From Sutterella faecalis (GTDB taxonomy: Bacteria > Pseudomonadota > Gammaproteobacteria > Burkholderiales > Burkholderiaceae_F), in the NCBI RefSeq assembly GCF_006337085.1, contig NZ_CP040882.1, positions 1,984,001-2,048,000 on the forward strand: a stretch of 64,000 nt of DNA. Reading direction: 5' to 3'. Shown here in pieces: positions 51,270 to 59,979 of the stretch. Position 1 is the stretch's first letter, and each line of letters begins with the position of its first letter. The notes below the pieces were generated by a model. That model did not search any database. It saw nothing but the letters and a program-made list of their open reading frames with translations, and had not been told where the DNA came from. Both the position numbers and the translations under genes were made by a program.

Positions 51270-52661
51270 TTACCGGATGCTCATGCCAAGGGATTCAGCA
51301 AAGAGGCTGCGAACAGCTTCCGCGGACATGCCGGGTTTTTCCACAAGTCCGAGCGTTTCCTCGTCCCGCGTGAGGTCGAGCGCCGTCTGCGGACGGCGAA
51401 GCGGAATGACGCGGTCCCCGTCAACGAGCACTTCCATCGGCAGCGGGCGCGAATTGTAGGTTGAGGCCATTGCCATGCCGTAGGCGCCTGCCGTTCGGAT
51501 GGCGAGGAGGTCTCCGGCTTCAATCGCGAGATTGCGGTCATTGCCGAGGAAGTCCGTGGATTCGCATACCGGGCCCACGATGTTGAGGATTTGCCGCGGG
51601 GCCTTCGGATTCGGCACCACGGGCTCGATCAGATGGTAGCTCCCGTAGATGGCCGGGCGGACGAGTTCGGTCATGGAGGCATCCACGATAGCAAACTGGC
51701 GCTCGAAGAGCCCGGATTTCAGGTATTGAACGGTCGTGAGAAGCGCGGCAGCCTGAGCAATGACGGAGCGGCCGGGCTCTACGAAAATTTCAATTCCGGG
51801 AACCGAGACTACCTCGCGGACAGCTTTTATGAGGGCGGGGATCAGCTCGGAAGGCTCCAGAGGCTTCTCATCCGGGTGATAGGCGACGCCTGCGCCGCCT
51901 CCCAGATCGATATGGTGAAGAACGATGCCGCGGCGTGCGAGTTCGTTCACAAATCCGGCAAGGACGGTCACCATCCGCAGATAGGGTTCCGCCGACTCCA
52001 CCTGACTGCCGATGTGGCAGGAAATGCCCTCGATTCTGATCATCGGGAGCCTGGCGGCTTTTTCGTAAAGCGGAATAACGTCGGTAAGCTTCACGCCGAA
52101 CTTGCTGTCGCCGAGACCGGTGGCGACATGCGCGTCGACATGGGCATCGATGTTGGGATTGACGCGCACGGAAACGTGCGCCGCAATGCCGAGGTGTTCG
52201 GCGACGGCATGAATGCGGTCAAGCTCGGCGGGCGACTCGATGTTGAAGCACTTGATCCCGGCGCGAAGCGCGAATGCGATGTCGGCGACCGACTTCCCGA
52301 CGCCCGAAAAGACGACTTTCTTCGGATCTCCGCCCGCTTCCAGCGCGCGCAGAATTTCTCCGCCGCTCACGCAGTCAAAGCCCGTGCCCTGACGGGCGAC
52401 AAGTTCGAGGATGCCGCGTGTGGAAGCGGCCTTCACGGCGTAGCAGACCTGGTGGGGTTCGGTCCCGAACGCTTTTTCGTAAGCCTCGAGCCGCTCCACA
52501 ATGCCGGCGCGGGAATAGACGTAAAGGGGCGTGCCGAATCTGCGGGCGAGGTCCTTAAGCGGAATGTCCTCGCAGAAGAGCTCCCCCTCGGGCGAACGGT
52601 AGAAGGAAAGCCCCGGGGAGAGGTCGTCCGGACGGGTAAGATTGCGTTCAGCCATTGTCAT
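51270..52661 (-). CDS. lysA: Diaminopimelate decarboxylase
   Basis: PLP enzyme making lysine from meso-diaminopimelate. PLP lysine K77 (CYAVKAAS), the glycine loop LGGGAGV, and the catalytic-cysteine motif CESTDFLG are present. It has 463 residues, longer than the usual 415 to 430; the extra is a C-terminal segment after RRPQ (EETLGLVEKPGMSAEAVRS), predicted helical. GGAGG lies 9 nt before the ATG at 52661; a second ATG two codons on is possible. lptM lies 6 nt upstream. Confidence 0.96.
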   Translation of the reverse strand: MTMAERNLTRPDDLSPGLSFYRSPEGELFCEDIPLKDLARRFGTPLYVYSRAGIVERLEAYEKAFGTEPHQVCYAVKAASTRGILELVARQGTGFDCVSGGEILRALEAGGDPKKVVFSGVGKSVADIAFALRAGIKCFNIESPAELDRIHAVAEHLGIAAHVSVRVNPNIDAHVDAHVATGLGDSKFGVKLTDVIPLYEKAARLPMIRIEGISCHIGSQVESAEPYLRMVTVLAGFVNELARRGIVLHHIDLGGGAGVAYHPDEKPLEPSELIPALIKAVREVVSVPGIEIFVEPGRSVIAQAAALLTTVQYLKSGLFERQFAIVDASMTELVRPAIYGSYHLIEPVVPNPKAPRQILNIVGPVCESTDFLGNDRNLAIEAGDLLAIRTAGAYGMAMASTYNSRPLPMEVLVDGDRVIPLRRPQTALDLTRDEETLGLVEKPGMSAEAVRSLFAESLGMSIR

Positions 52662-52667
52662 CTCTCA

Positions 52668-52805
52668 TTACCTCCCGGACTGAAAGGTTCCAGACTGGGC
52701 GGGTTCGCCCGGCATGTAGAGCGGCCCCTTGAGGCCGCATCCGGAAAGGATGAGGCACAAGGCCAGAGCGATGCCGGCAGCGCCGGCGGCAAAGGATTTT
52801 TTCAT
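52668..52805 (-). CDS. lptM: LptM (YifL)-like small outer-membrane lipoprotein
   Basis: 45-residue precursor with a lipoprotein signal and lipobox LSGC (C23), followed by GLKGPLYMPGEP, the hallmark of the LptM/YifL family. LptM assists LptD disulfide maturation in E. coli. Position between cyaY (divergent) and lysA is the same as in many gamma- and betaproteobacteria. The ATG has no visible Shine-Dalgarno, and its start codon is only 12 bp from that of cyaY. Confidence 0.9.
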   Translation of the reverse strand: MKKSFAAGAAGIALALCLILSGCGLKGPLYMPGEPAQSGTFQSGR

Positions 52806-52817
52806 GGGAAGAAGGAA

Positions 52818-53117
52818 ATGACGGAAACGGAATTTCTGGAAGAGGCCGAGGCGGAAATGAACCGCCTTCAGGATCATATTGAATCGAAGTACGAGGATGT
52901 CGACTGCACAAGGAGCGGGAACGTCCTCACGATAGAGCTTGAGGACGGCGCTCAGGCGGTCGTCAACATTCAGACCCCGATGCAGGAAATCTGGTTCGCT
53001 TCGCACCTGGGAGGCATGCACTTCAGGGAAACGAACAAGGGCTGGATCAATCCGCGCGACGGACGCACGCTCGAGGAAACCGTCGAGGGCGCAATTGATG
53101 CGCTTATGAGCCGCTAG
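52818..53117 (+). CDS. cyaY: Frataxin homologue CyaY
   Basis: Iron-binding regulator of Fe-S cluster assembly on IscS; 99 residues. The acidic first helix (ETEFLEEAEAEMN) and GNVLTIELEDG and NKGWINPRDG segments are conserved. GAAGGAA precedes the ATG. Upstream in-frame sequence back to 51591 is only the antisense of lysA. It is divergent from lptM-lysA. Confidence 0.93.
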   Translation: MTETEFLEEAEAEMNRLQDHIESKYEDVDCTRSGNVLTIELEDGAQAVVNIQTPMQEIWFASHLGGMHFRETNKGWINPRDGRTLEETVEGAIDALMSR

Positions 53118-53211
53118 GGCGCTTCCCGCTCGCTAGGAAGGCAGGGACGTCCCCCGTAGGCGAGTGCTTCCAATTTTATCTAGGGCGCTTCGTGAGGCGC
53201 TCCCCGCCATA

Positions 53212-53246
53212 AGGAAAAGATCCGTCGGAAAGGCGGGTCTTTTCCT
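53212..53246. terminator. Bidirectional terminator between cyaY and mrcA
   Basis: AGGAAAAGATCCG (53212-53224) pairs with CGGGTCTTTTCCT (53234-53246), 13 bp with one wobble. A- and T-runs on both sides allow it to work for both converging genes. Confidence 0.85.
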
Positions 53247-53264
53247 CAGAAACTCTGCGGCGCG

Positions 53265-55631
53265 TCAGAAGATCTGATCGCGCACCAGGTCGCGGGCATC
53301 GAGGTCGCCCGAGAAGGCGTCGCCCCCCTTCACCGGGTCGCGATAGTAGTAGAGGCCGTCGCGCTCAACCACGGACTCGGGCTGAATGCGGACCGTTTCC
53401 GGCACGTTTTTGAGCGCAGTGCGCATGAAGTCGACCCAGATCGGGAGCACCAGGCCGCCGCCGGTTTCACGCGACCCCAGCGGTTTCGGCTGGTCGTAGC
53501 CCATCCAGCCGACAGCAACCGTATTGCCGGCATAGCCGCAGAACCAGGCGTCCTGACTGTCGTTCGAGGTGCCGGTTTTGCCCGCGATGTCGTCGCGCTT
53601 CAATTCTCTTGTCGCCCGGCGTGCGGTGCCGTTGATGGCAACCCGGTGCAGAAGCGAATTCATGACGAAGGCGTTTCTTTCATCGATCGCGCGGATCGAG
53701 GGATCACCCGCCTGGCGATTGGTCGCCTGCATCAGGGTTGCGCCCTGAGCGTCCGTCACCCGGTCAATGAGGTAGGGCTGCACGCGGTAGCCGCCGTTTG
53801 CGAAAACCATGTATCCCCCAAGCATTTGCCAGGGCGTAACGCTGCCGGCACCGAGCGCCATCGGGAGGTTGGCCGGGTGGTTTTTCCCCGAGAAGCCGAA
53901 TCGCTCAATGTACTGCTGCGCATAGGCGGGCGTGATCGACTGCATGATGCGGATCGTCACGAGGTTCTTGGAAAGCTCGAGGGCCCGGTAGAGCGGCATC
54001 GGACCATCAAAGCGTCCCTCATAGTTTTTGGGTTCCCAGAGCTTGTTGCCCGTCAGCTTGGGGTCGATCGAGATCGGCGCGTCGTTGATGATGGTTGAAG
54101 CCGTGAAGCCTTTTTCGAGCGCCGCAGAATAAATAAAGGGCTTGAAGCTCGAGCCCGGCTGACGCCACGCCTGCGTGACGTGGTTGAACATGTTGAGGTT
54201 GAAGTCGAAGCCGCCCACGAGCGCCTTGACGGCGCCCGAGTTGAAGTCTGCGGCGACAAAGGCCGTTTCAACACGGGGCACCTGGGCAAGGGTCCAGGTT
54301 TCGGCAGCGTTTTTCCCGGTAAGCGGGTGCATCACGCGGATAACCGACCCCGGTCGGATAGGCGTAATGCCGCGTGCGGGCTTCTTCGCGAGATGCCGGC
54401 GGCCGAACCTGAGGCTTTCCTTGTCGAGCGTGATGGTTTCCGATGGGGAGATCGCCGCCACGATTTTTTCGGGCGACGCTTCCGTCACGACGGCGGGGAG
54501 CATGAAGGGCGAGGAAGCGGTTTTCGAGAGCGCGGCGCGGATGGCTTTTGCACGGTCGCCGGAGCTTCCGAGCTCCACAAAGTCCTCGGGGCCGCGATAG
54601 CCGTAGCGGCGGTCGTACGTGATGAGCTGGCGGCGGACGGCGTCGACTGCAGAACGCTGCTCGTCCATGCGGATCGTGGTGTAGACATTGATGCCGCGCG
54701 AATAGGTTTCGTCGCCGAAGATGTCGAACATCATCATGCGGGCGAGTTCGGCGGCGTAATGCGCCGTCACCTTGTCCGCGCTCGCATTGGCGTTTGCCGG
54801 GGCATCTTCCTCCACCACGCGGCGCACCTGCATCGGGAGCGATTTTTCCGTCTGGTAGGTGAGGTCGTCGATGTGTCCGAGGTCGTACATTCGCCGCAGC
54901 ACGTAGTTTCTGCGCATCGTTGCGCGCGTCGGATTCGCAATCGGGTTGTAGGCAGAGGGCGCTACCGGAAGACCTGCGATGGTCGCGGCTTCGCCGACGG
55001 AAATGTCGTTGAGCGGCCGGCCGAAATAGGTTCTCGCCGCGGCGGCGAACCCGTAGGCGCGCTGACCGAGGTAGATCTGATTCATGTAGATCTCGAGAAT
55101 CTGGTCCTTCGTGAGCTCGTGCTCGATCTTGAAGGACATGGCGATCTCGTAGAGCTTTCGCGTATAGGTGCGCTCGGTCGTCAGAAAGAAGTTCCTCGCC
55201 ACCTGCTGCGTGATGGTGGAGCCGCCCTGACCGCGCCGGCCCGTCAGGATGTTGATGAGCGCCGCACGCACGATGCCCGTGATCTCGATCCCGGGGTGCT
55301 CGTAAAAGCCGTCGTCCTCTGCCGAAAGGATCGCGTACTTCACGTGATCCGGAACATCGGCGAGCTTCACAAAGTCGCGCCGTTCCTCGCCGAATTCGCC
55401 GATCAGCTTCCCGTCTGCGCTCCAGACGCGAAGCGGCACCTTGGGGCGGTAGTCCGTGAGCGCATCAATGGGAGGAAGTTCGCGATAAATATATGCAAAG
55501 ACGAAAACGAGAAGCAGAATCCCGGAAAGTGCTCCGGCTGCGCCTATTCCGATCACCCATTTGAGAACGCGCCAGAAGGCGGAGGGTCTGGAGGATTTCT
55601 GAACCTTCTTTTTGGAACGGGCAATCGGCAC
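53265..55631 (-). CDS. mrcA: Penicillin-binding protein 1A (class A)
   Basis: Bifunctional peptidoglycan synthase; 788 residues. The N-terminal transmembrane helix is at about 21 to 50. The glycosyltransferase domain has EDDGFYEH (105 to 112) and GQGGSTITQQ. The transpeptidase has S494-S-F-K497 and K685-T-G. The usual PBP1A OB-like insertion between them is present. Start is GTG with GAGG 9 nt upstream. Upstream on the same strand TATAAT (55687-55682) with a weak -35 could be its promoter. In this order it commonly neighbours lysA and cyaY in Burkholderiales. Confidence 0.95.
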   Translation of the reverse strand: MPIARSKKKVQKSSRPSAFWRVLKWVIGIGAAGALSGILLLVFVFAYIYRELPPIDALTDYRPKVPLRVWSADGKLIGEFGEERRDFVKLADVPDHVKYAILSAEDDGFYEHPGIEITGIVRAALINILTGRRGQGGSTITQQVARNFFLTTERTYTRKLYEIAMSFKIEHELTKDQILEIYMNQIYLGQRAYGFAAAARTYFGRPLNDISVGEAATIAGLPVAPSAYNPIANPTRATMRRNYVLRRMYDLGHIDDLTYQTEKSLPMQVRRVVEEDAPANANASADKVTAHYAAELARMMMFDIFGDETYSRGINVYTTIRMDEQRSAVDAVRRQLITYDRRYGYRGPEDFVELGSSGDRAKAIRAALSKTASSPFMLPAVVTEASPEKIVAAISPSETITLDKESLRFGRRHLAKKPARGITPIRPGSVIRVMHPLTGKNAAETWTLAQVPRVETAFVAADFNSGAVKALVGGFDFNLNMFNHVTQAWRQPGSSFKPFIYSAALEKGFTASTIINDAPISIDPKLTGNKLWEPKNYEGRFDGPMPLYRALELSKNLVTIRIMQSITPAYAQQYIERFGFSGKNHPANLPMALGAGSVTPWQMLGGYMVFANGGYRVQPYLIDRVTDAQGATLMQATNRQAGDPSIRAIDERNAFVMNSLLHRVAINGTARRATRELKRDDIAGKTGTSNDSQDAWFCGYAGNTVAVGWMGYDQPKPLGSRETGGGLVLPIWVDFMRTALKNVPETVRIQPESVVERDGLYYYRDPVKGGDAFSGDLDARDLVRDQIF

Positions 55632-55754
55632 GGGCGGGGTCCTCAGAACAGAGAGTAGTGACGGAAAGGAAAATGTCCGTGATTATAAAAACTGCGTCCC
55701 GGCTGTGCCCCTCTTTCATTGGACTGCGGCAACAAGCTTTTGCAGTTTTCCCGT

Positions 55755-55863
55755 TGGGATAATGCTTACTGCCGACCCTCCGGAGGGGTATTGAACCCGG
55801 TCTCTGTCGTAAAATTGTCCGCTCCATGGACTGCCCGCCCGGAATTTGTGCCGGGCATTTTTT
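55755..55863 (+). ncRNA. Candidate short transcript or attenuated leader upstream of the thioesterase-mla operon
   Basis: An extended -10 (TGGGATAAT, 55755-55763) with no good -35 is followed about 75 nt later by a clear terminator, GCCCGG (55837-55842), loop AATTTGTG, CCGGGC (55851-55856), then ATTTTTT. A palindrome CCCTCCGGAGGG lies between. No gene fits in this stretch, so the terminator must act on a small RNA or on a leader. It lies 43 nt before the next gene. The whole mrcA-to-thioesterase gap is 274 nt. Confidence 0.4.
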
Positions 55864-55905
55864 GGCAGTCTGCAATGAACAATCGTTCACTTTTCTTCCC
55901 TATAC

Positions 55906-56403
55906 ATGTCCGCAGCGCGCATTTATCACGAAAGCCTTGTCGTGGGGCCCGAATCCATTGATATTCAGGGGCACGTCAACAACCGCGAGTATCTCCGGTG
56001 GATGGAGCATGCCGCGACAGCGCACGCCGCAGAGATCGGCTGGGGCATTGAGGCGCTCAAGGCCGCGAAGCGCGCATGGGTTGCGCGCGAGCACTGGATT
56101 GAGTATCTGCGCCCGAGCTTTGAGGGAGAAAAACTGGACGTCTACACCTGGATTCAGAGCGCGCACGGCGCGGCGAGCCTCAGGCGCTACGCAATCCGCC
56201 GGGGCGAAACGCTTCTTGTCGTGGGTGCGACTGAGTGGGTATATATCGACGCCGAACGCGGCCGCCCGGTGCTGCTCCCCGCGGCGGACCTCGCGCACGT
56301 GGCGCTGATTGCGGCCGATGACCCGGAGCTCAAGGTGCTCGGGATCGCGCGGCCGATCCGGTTTTCGCCCGGCGCGAATCTGCTCGGACTCAAGGAGGCG
56401 TAA
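55906..56403 (+). CDS. Hotdog-fold acyl-CoA thioesterase
   Basis: 165-residue protein with the 4HBT motif DIQGHVNNREYLRWME (19 to 34); the aspartate and the GHVNN loop are the active site of YbgC/FadM-type thioesterases. Substrate unknown. The ATG has no strong Shine-Dalgarno. mlaF begins 3 nt after the stop, so it is the first gene of the mla operon. Its place there suggests a link to phospholipid or fatty-acid turnover, which is inference. Confidence 0.85.
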   Translation: MSAARIYHESLVVGPESIDIQGHVNNREYLRWMEHAATAHAAEIGWGIEALKAAKRAWVAREHWIEYLRPSFEGEKLDVYTWIQSAHGAASLRRYAIRRGETLLVVGATEWVYIDAERGRPVLLPAADLAHVALIAADDPELKVLGIARPIRFSPGANLLGLKEA

Positions 56404-56406
56404 CCG

Positions 56407-57222
56407 GTGGCGCTCGATACCTATCTCTCGATCAAGAATCTCTCCTTCGGCTACGGGAGCCGCAGGATCCTCGAGAATGTCTCGATGGACTTCGGCCGCG
56501 GCAAGGTGGTTGCCATCATGGGCGGCTCCGGCATGGGAAAGACGACGCTGCTCAAGCTGATCGGCGGGCTCCTCACGCCCGATGCGGGCGAAATCCGCGT
56601 GGGCGGAGAAAAGCTCGATCCCTCGGACCGCAAGGGTCTTTACCGGCTTCGCCGCCGCATGGGGATGCTTTTTCAGTTCGGAGCGCTCTTCACCGATCTT
56701 TCCGTCTACGACAACGTTGCATTTCCGATCCGCGAGCAGACGAATCTCGACGAAGAAACCGTGCGGGATCTTGTTCTCATGAAGCTCAATGCCGTGGGAC
56801 TGAGAGGCGCGGCCAATCTCATGCCCGCGGAAATTTCGGGCGGCATGGCGCGCCGCGTTGCGCTCGCGCGCGCCATTGCGCTTGATCCGGCTCTTATTCT
56901 TTACGACGAACCCTTTGCGGGGCTTGACCCCATTTCGATGGGCGTGACGGCGCGCCTTATCCGGGCATTGAATGACGCGCTCGGGGCGACTTCGCTCATC
57001 GTCACGCACGACGTGGCGGAGACCTTTGAGATTGCCGACTACGTCTACATGATTTCGGACGCGCGCGTGGCGGCCGAAGGCGACCCGGAATCGCTCAAGG
57101 TATCGTCCGATCCCTTTGTGAAGCAGTTTGTCGGGGGACTTCCCGACGGTCCGGTTCCCTTCCAGTACCATGCGCCCGACTATGCTTCGGACCTCGGATT
57201 CAAGCGCGGGAGGAATCAATAA
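56407..57222 (+). CDS. mlaF: MlaF, ATPase of the phospholipid transporter MlaFEDB
   Basis: ABC ATPase that powers lipid movement between inner and outer membrane to keep outer-leaflet asymmetry. Length is 271 residues. Walker A is GGSGMGKT (39 to 46), signature SGGMARR (144 to 150), Walker B LILYDE (D167, E168). The GTG start at 56407 lies 3 nt after the thioesterase stop. mlaE starts directly after its stop codon. Confidence 0.95.
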   Translation: MALDTYLSIKNLSFGYGSRRILENVSMDFGRGKVVAIMGGSGMGKTTLLKLIGGLLTPDAGEIRVGGEKLDPSDRKGLYRLRRRMGMLFQFGALFTDLSVYDNVAFPIREQTNLDEETVRDLVLMKLNAVGLRGAANLMPAEISGGMARRVALARAIALDPALILYDEPFAGLDPISMGVTARLIRALNDALGATSLIVTHDVAETFEIADYVYMISDARVAAEGDPESLKVSSDPFVKQFVGGLPDGPVPFQYHAPDYASDLGFKRGRNQ

Positions 57223-57999
57223 ATGACGGACCTTCTCGCAAAGCTCGGCGTCTGGGTGCTCGGACTCTTCGAATCGACCGGGCGCTTCGGCATCTTTTCG
57301 TGGCAGGTGCTTTCGCGCCTCTGGGGCTCGGGATTCGGCAACATCATCCAGCAGATCCACTTTATCGGGAACTATTCGCTCCTCATCATCGGGGTGTCGG
57401 GTCTTTTCGTTGGATTCGTGCTCGGGCTCCAGGGCTACTACGTGCTTGTGAGCTACGGGAGCGAGGAAGCGCTCGGCGTTCTGGTGGCGCTCTCGCTCGT
57501 GCGCGAGCTCGGACCCGTTGTCACCGCGCTTCTTTTTGCCGGGCGTGCCGGTACGGCGCTGACGGCGGAAATCGGCCTCATGCGCTCCGGCGAGCAGCTC
57601 GCCGCCATGGAAATGATGGGGGTCGACCCCTTCCGGCGGGTGCTTGCGCCCCGCTTTATCGGCGGATTCGTCGCCATGCCCGTGCTTGCGCTCATCTTTT
57701 CCGCCGTCGGCATCATCGGCGCTTGGATCGTCGGCGTGGGCCTCATCGGTACCGACAGCGGCTCCTTCTGGTCGCAGATGCAGGCAGCGGTCGACATTTT
57801 CCATGATGTCGGCAACGGCTTCATTAAAAGCGTCGTCTTCGGCATTGCCGTGACGCTCGTTGCGCTTTATCAGGGCTATGCCTCGAGACCGACGCCTGAC
57901 GGCGTTGCGCATGCGACGACGATTACGGTCGTCGTCTCCTCGCTTCTCGTTCTCGGGCTCGACTTCATCATGACGGCCTCGATGTTCACCGTGGTTTGA
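57223..57999 (+). CDS. mlaE: MlaE, permease of the phospholipid transporter
   Basis: Inner-membrane permease of 258 residues with five or six transmembrane segments. The EQL-type coupling region (TAEIGLMRSGEQLAAMEMMGVDP) that meets the ATPase is conserved. No gap from mlaF. mlaD follows after 24 nt. Confidence 0.95.
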   Translation: MTDLLAKLGVWVLGLFESTGRFGIFSWQVLSRLWGSGFGNIIQQIHFIGNYSLLIIGVSGLFVGFVLGLQGYYVLVSYGSEEALGVLVALSLVRELGPVVTALLFAGRAGTALTAEIGLMRSGEQLAAMEMMGVDPFRRVLAPRFIGGFVAMPVLALIFSAVGIIGAWIVGVGLIGTDSGSFWSQMQAAVDIFHDVGNGFIKSVVFGIAVTLVALYQGYASRPTPDGVAHATTITVVVSSLLVLGLDFIMTASMFTVV

Positions 58000-58023
58000 T
58001 TTTCTTCCAGCAGAGAAAGAACA

Positions 58024-58494
58024 ATGCAGAAAACTCGCTCTCTCGAAATAATGGTCGGCTTCTTCATCGTGCTCGGCTTTGCAGCGGCGCTCTTTATGGC
58101 GCTTCAGGCGGCCAACCTGGGAAGCTTTTCCTTCGGGCACAAGACCTATGCGGTAACGGCGGACTTCGACAACATCGGGGGCCTGAAAGCTCGTGCGGCA
58201 GTGAAAAGCGCGGGCGTCGTCGTCGGACGCGTGCGCTCCGTCGTTTTTGACCCGGAAACTTTCCAGGCGCGCGTGACGATGGATATGGATGCCAAGTATC
58301 CGTTCCCGGACGACAGTTCAGCCAAGATTCTCACATCGGGGCTTCTCGGCGAACAGTACGTCGGCATTGAAGCGGGCGCGGACGACAAGAACCTTGAGGA
58401 AGGTTCGGTCATCCGCCGCACGCAGAGCGCCGTGGTGCTGGAGAACCTGATCAGTCAGTTCCTCTATTCGAAGGCTGAGGACGGCGGGAAGTAA
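58024..58494 (+). CDS. mlaD: MlaD, MCE-domain substrate-binding subunit
   Basis: Forms a hexameric periplasmic ring. 156 residues: transmembrane helix at about 10 to 30, then an MCE domain from about 40 (YAVTADFDNIGGLKARAAVK, SGLLGEQYVGIE). A pore-lining C-terminal helix follows. mlaA begins 2 nt after the stop. Confidence 0.95.
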   Translation: MQKTRSLEIMVGFFIVLGFAAALFMALQAANLGSFSFGHKTYAVTADFDNIGGLKARAAVKSAGVVVGRVRSVVFDPETFQARVTMDMDAKYPFPDDSSAKILTSGLLGEQYVGIEAGADDKNLEEGSVIRRTQSAVVLENLISQFLYSKAEDGGK

Positions 58495-58496
58495 AA

Positions 58497-59264
58497 ATGA
58501 AGAAGCAGTTATTGAGGCCTCTCGGCGCGGCCGCAGTTTGTTCAGCGCTTTTTCTCGCCGGGTGCGCTCAGGTGCCGCCCAATGCGGGGGAGAACCCGGC
58601 GGATCCGTATGAGTCCTTCAACCGCAACGTGTATGCCTTCAACGATGCGCTCGACCGCGCGGTGGCAAAGCCCGTGGCTGAAGCCTACGCTGCATGGACG
58701 CCCGAATTCATGCAGACGGGGGTTTCAAATGCGATGGACAACCTCGGCGAACCTACGAATACGGTGAACAACCTCCTGCAGGGAAAGGCCGACAAAGGAA
58801 TCGGAACCTTCTTCCGTTTTCTGGTCAACTCCACCTTCGGCATCGCCGGCCTCTTTGACGTGGCGTCCGAGATCGGACTCGAGAAGGCTCCCGAGGATTT
58901 CGGTCAGACGCTGGGCGTCTGGGGCGTGGGCGAGGGTTCCTACCTCGTGCTCCCGGTGCTCGGGCCCTCCTCAACCCGCGACTGGGCGCGTTATCCGGCA
59001 GGGTGGGCCACAAGCCCGACCACCTGGGCGCTTTGGGATGAGGACTGGTACTGGAGTGCCGGGCTCTGGCTCGTTGACGGGCTCGACACCCGGGCGCGGC
59101 TTCTCGAGCTTGAGAAATTCCGGGAGTCGACCGTTGACGAATATGCCGCCGTTCGCGATGCATACCTGGCGGCGCGCCGCCGCGCGGTAGCGGACGGCGA
59201 GGCCATGGATGCCGAAGAAGAGCTCGAGACGCTCACGCCGCTCGATTTCGATGATGAGGAATAA
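58497..59264 (+). CDS. mlaA: MlaA (VacJ), outer-membrane lipoprotein
   Basis: Doughnut-shaped lipoprotein that pulls phospholipids from the outer leaflet and passes them to MlaC. 255 residues with lipobox LAGC (C23), then DPYESFNRNVYAFND, the VacJ hallmark. In E. coli mlaA is unlinked; here it sits between mlaD and mlaC, an order known from betaproteobacteria. The C-terminus is acidic. Confidence 0.95.
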   Translation: MKKQLLRPLGAAAVCSALFLAGCAQVPPNAGENPADPYESFNRNVYAFNDALDRAVAKPVAEAYAAWTPEFMQTGVSNAMDNLGEPTNTVNNLLQGKADKGIGTFFRFLVNSTFGIAGLFDVASEIGLEKAPEDFGQTLGVWGVGEGSYLVLPVLGPSSTRDWARYPAGWATSPTTWALWDEDWYWSAGLWLVDGLDTRARLLELEKFRESTVDEYAAVRDAYLAARRRAVADGEAMDAEEELETLTPLDFDDEE

Positions 59265-59304
59265 GTTTCCGCAAAAAGAAAAGATCACAGGGAGAATCAA
59301 TACC

Positions 59305-59979
59305 ATGCAGCGCAGAACATTTCTTTCGAGTTCGCTCATTGCGGCCGCCCTTGCCGCAGCGCCTATCCTTCCCGTCTGGGCGGCCGGGAGTCTCCCCTAC
59401 GACGACAAGGGGGATCCCTTCGCCTTCGTGGTGGATCTTTCCAATGCCGTGCTCGAGCGAATCCGCGGGAGCGACTCGCTGAAGTCGGGCAATATTGATG
59501 CGCTTCGCGAGCTTGTCGACGGCATCATCATGCCGGCAACCGACTTCACGATGATGACCCGCATGACGGTGGGGCCGAAGTGGAGAACGGCGACGAAGGA
59601 GCAGAGGAAGGCGCTCGAAGAGGGTTTTGAGACGCTTCTCATGCGCGTTTATGCGGGCGGGCTCTCAGCAGTGAAGGATCAGAAGTGCGAACTGAGGCCC
59701 ACGCGCGTGAAGACCGTGCGCCCGGAAATGGTGATCCGCACGCTTCTCACGAGCGGCTCGGAGAATCCCATTGCGCTCGACTACCGCATCTATCAGGCGA
59801 AGGACAAGAGCTGGAAGATCGTCGACGTCAATATCGAAGGGATCTGGATGGTGGAAAACTACCGTTCGCAGTTTGCATCCGTTCTTTCGCAGGACGGCGT
59901 TGACGGGCTGATCCGGCTCTTCAACGAAAAGGGAGCGGAGCTCGCCGAAACCATGAAGAAGAAAGAGGCTTCGAAGTGA
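59305..59979 (+). CDS. mlaC: MlaC, periplasmic phospholipid shuttle
   Basis: Carries lipid between MlaA and MlaFEDB. 224 residues from the ATG at 59305 (GGGAGA upstream). The signal peptide opens with MQRRTFLSSS, with R3-R4, a Tat-like motif, while MlaC in E. coli uses Sec. The Tol-related Ttg2D domain follows (IVDVNIEGIWMVENYRSQF near the end). In-frame sequence upstream to 59209 overlaps mlaA and is not used. mlaB overlaps its stop by 4 nt. Confidence 0.94.
   Translation: MQRRTFLSSSLIAAALAAAPILPVWAAGSLPYDDKGDPFAFVVDLSNAVLERIRGSDSLKSGNIDALRELVDGIIMPATDFTMMTRMTVGPKWRTATKEQRKALEEGFETLLMRVYAGGLSAVKDQKCELRPTRVKTVRPEMVIRTLLTSGSENPIALDYRIYQAKDKSWKIVDVNIEGIWMVENYRSQFASVLSQDGVDGLIRLFNEKGAELAETMKKKEASK

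Noticed and set aside
51591..52817. Plus-strand frame in phase with cyaY that would make a 508-residue protein.
   Set aside because: The upstream part is only the antisense of lysA. Frataxins are about 100 residues and the ATG at 52818 has a good ribosome binding site.
53114..53191. 12-bp direct repeat CTAGGGCGCTTC at 53114-53125 and 53180-53191.
   Set aside because: Only two copies, no mobile gene between them, in a short gap after cyaY; not enough to call an element or attachment site.
55900..58140. 746-codon minus-strand frame opposite the thioesterase and mla genes.
   Set aside because: Highly charged, His/Arg-rich shadow of the mla genes; the plus-strand genes have clear motifs and starts.
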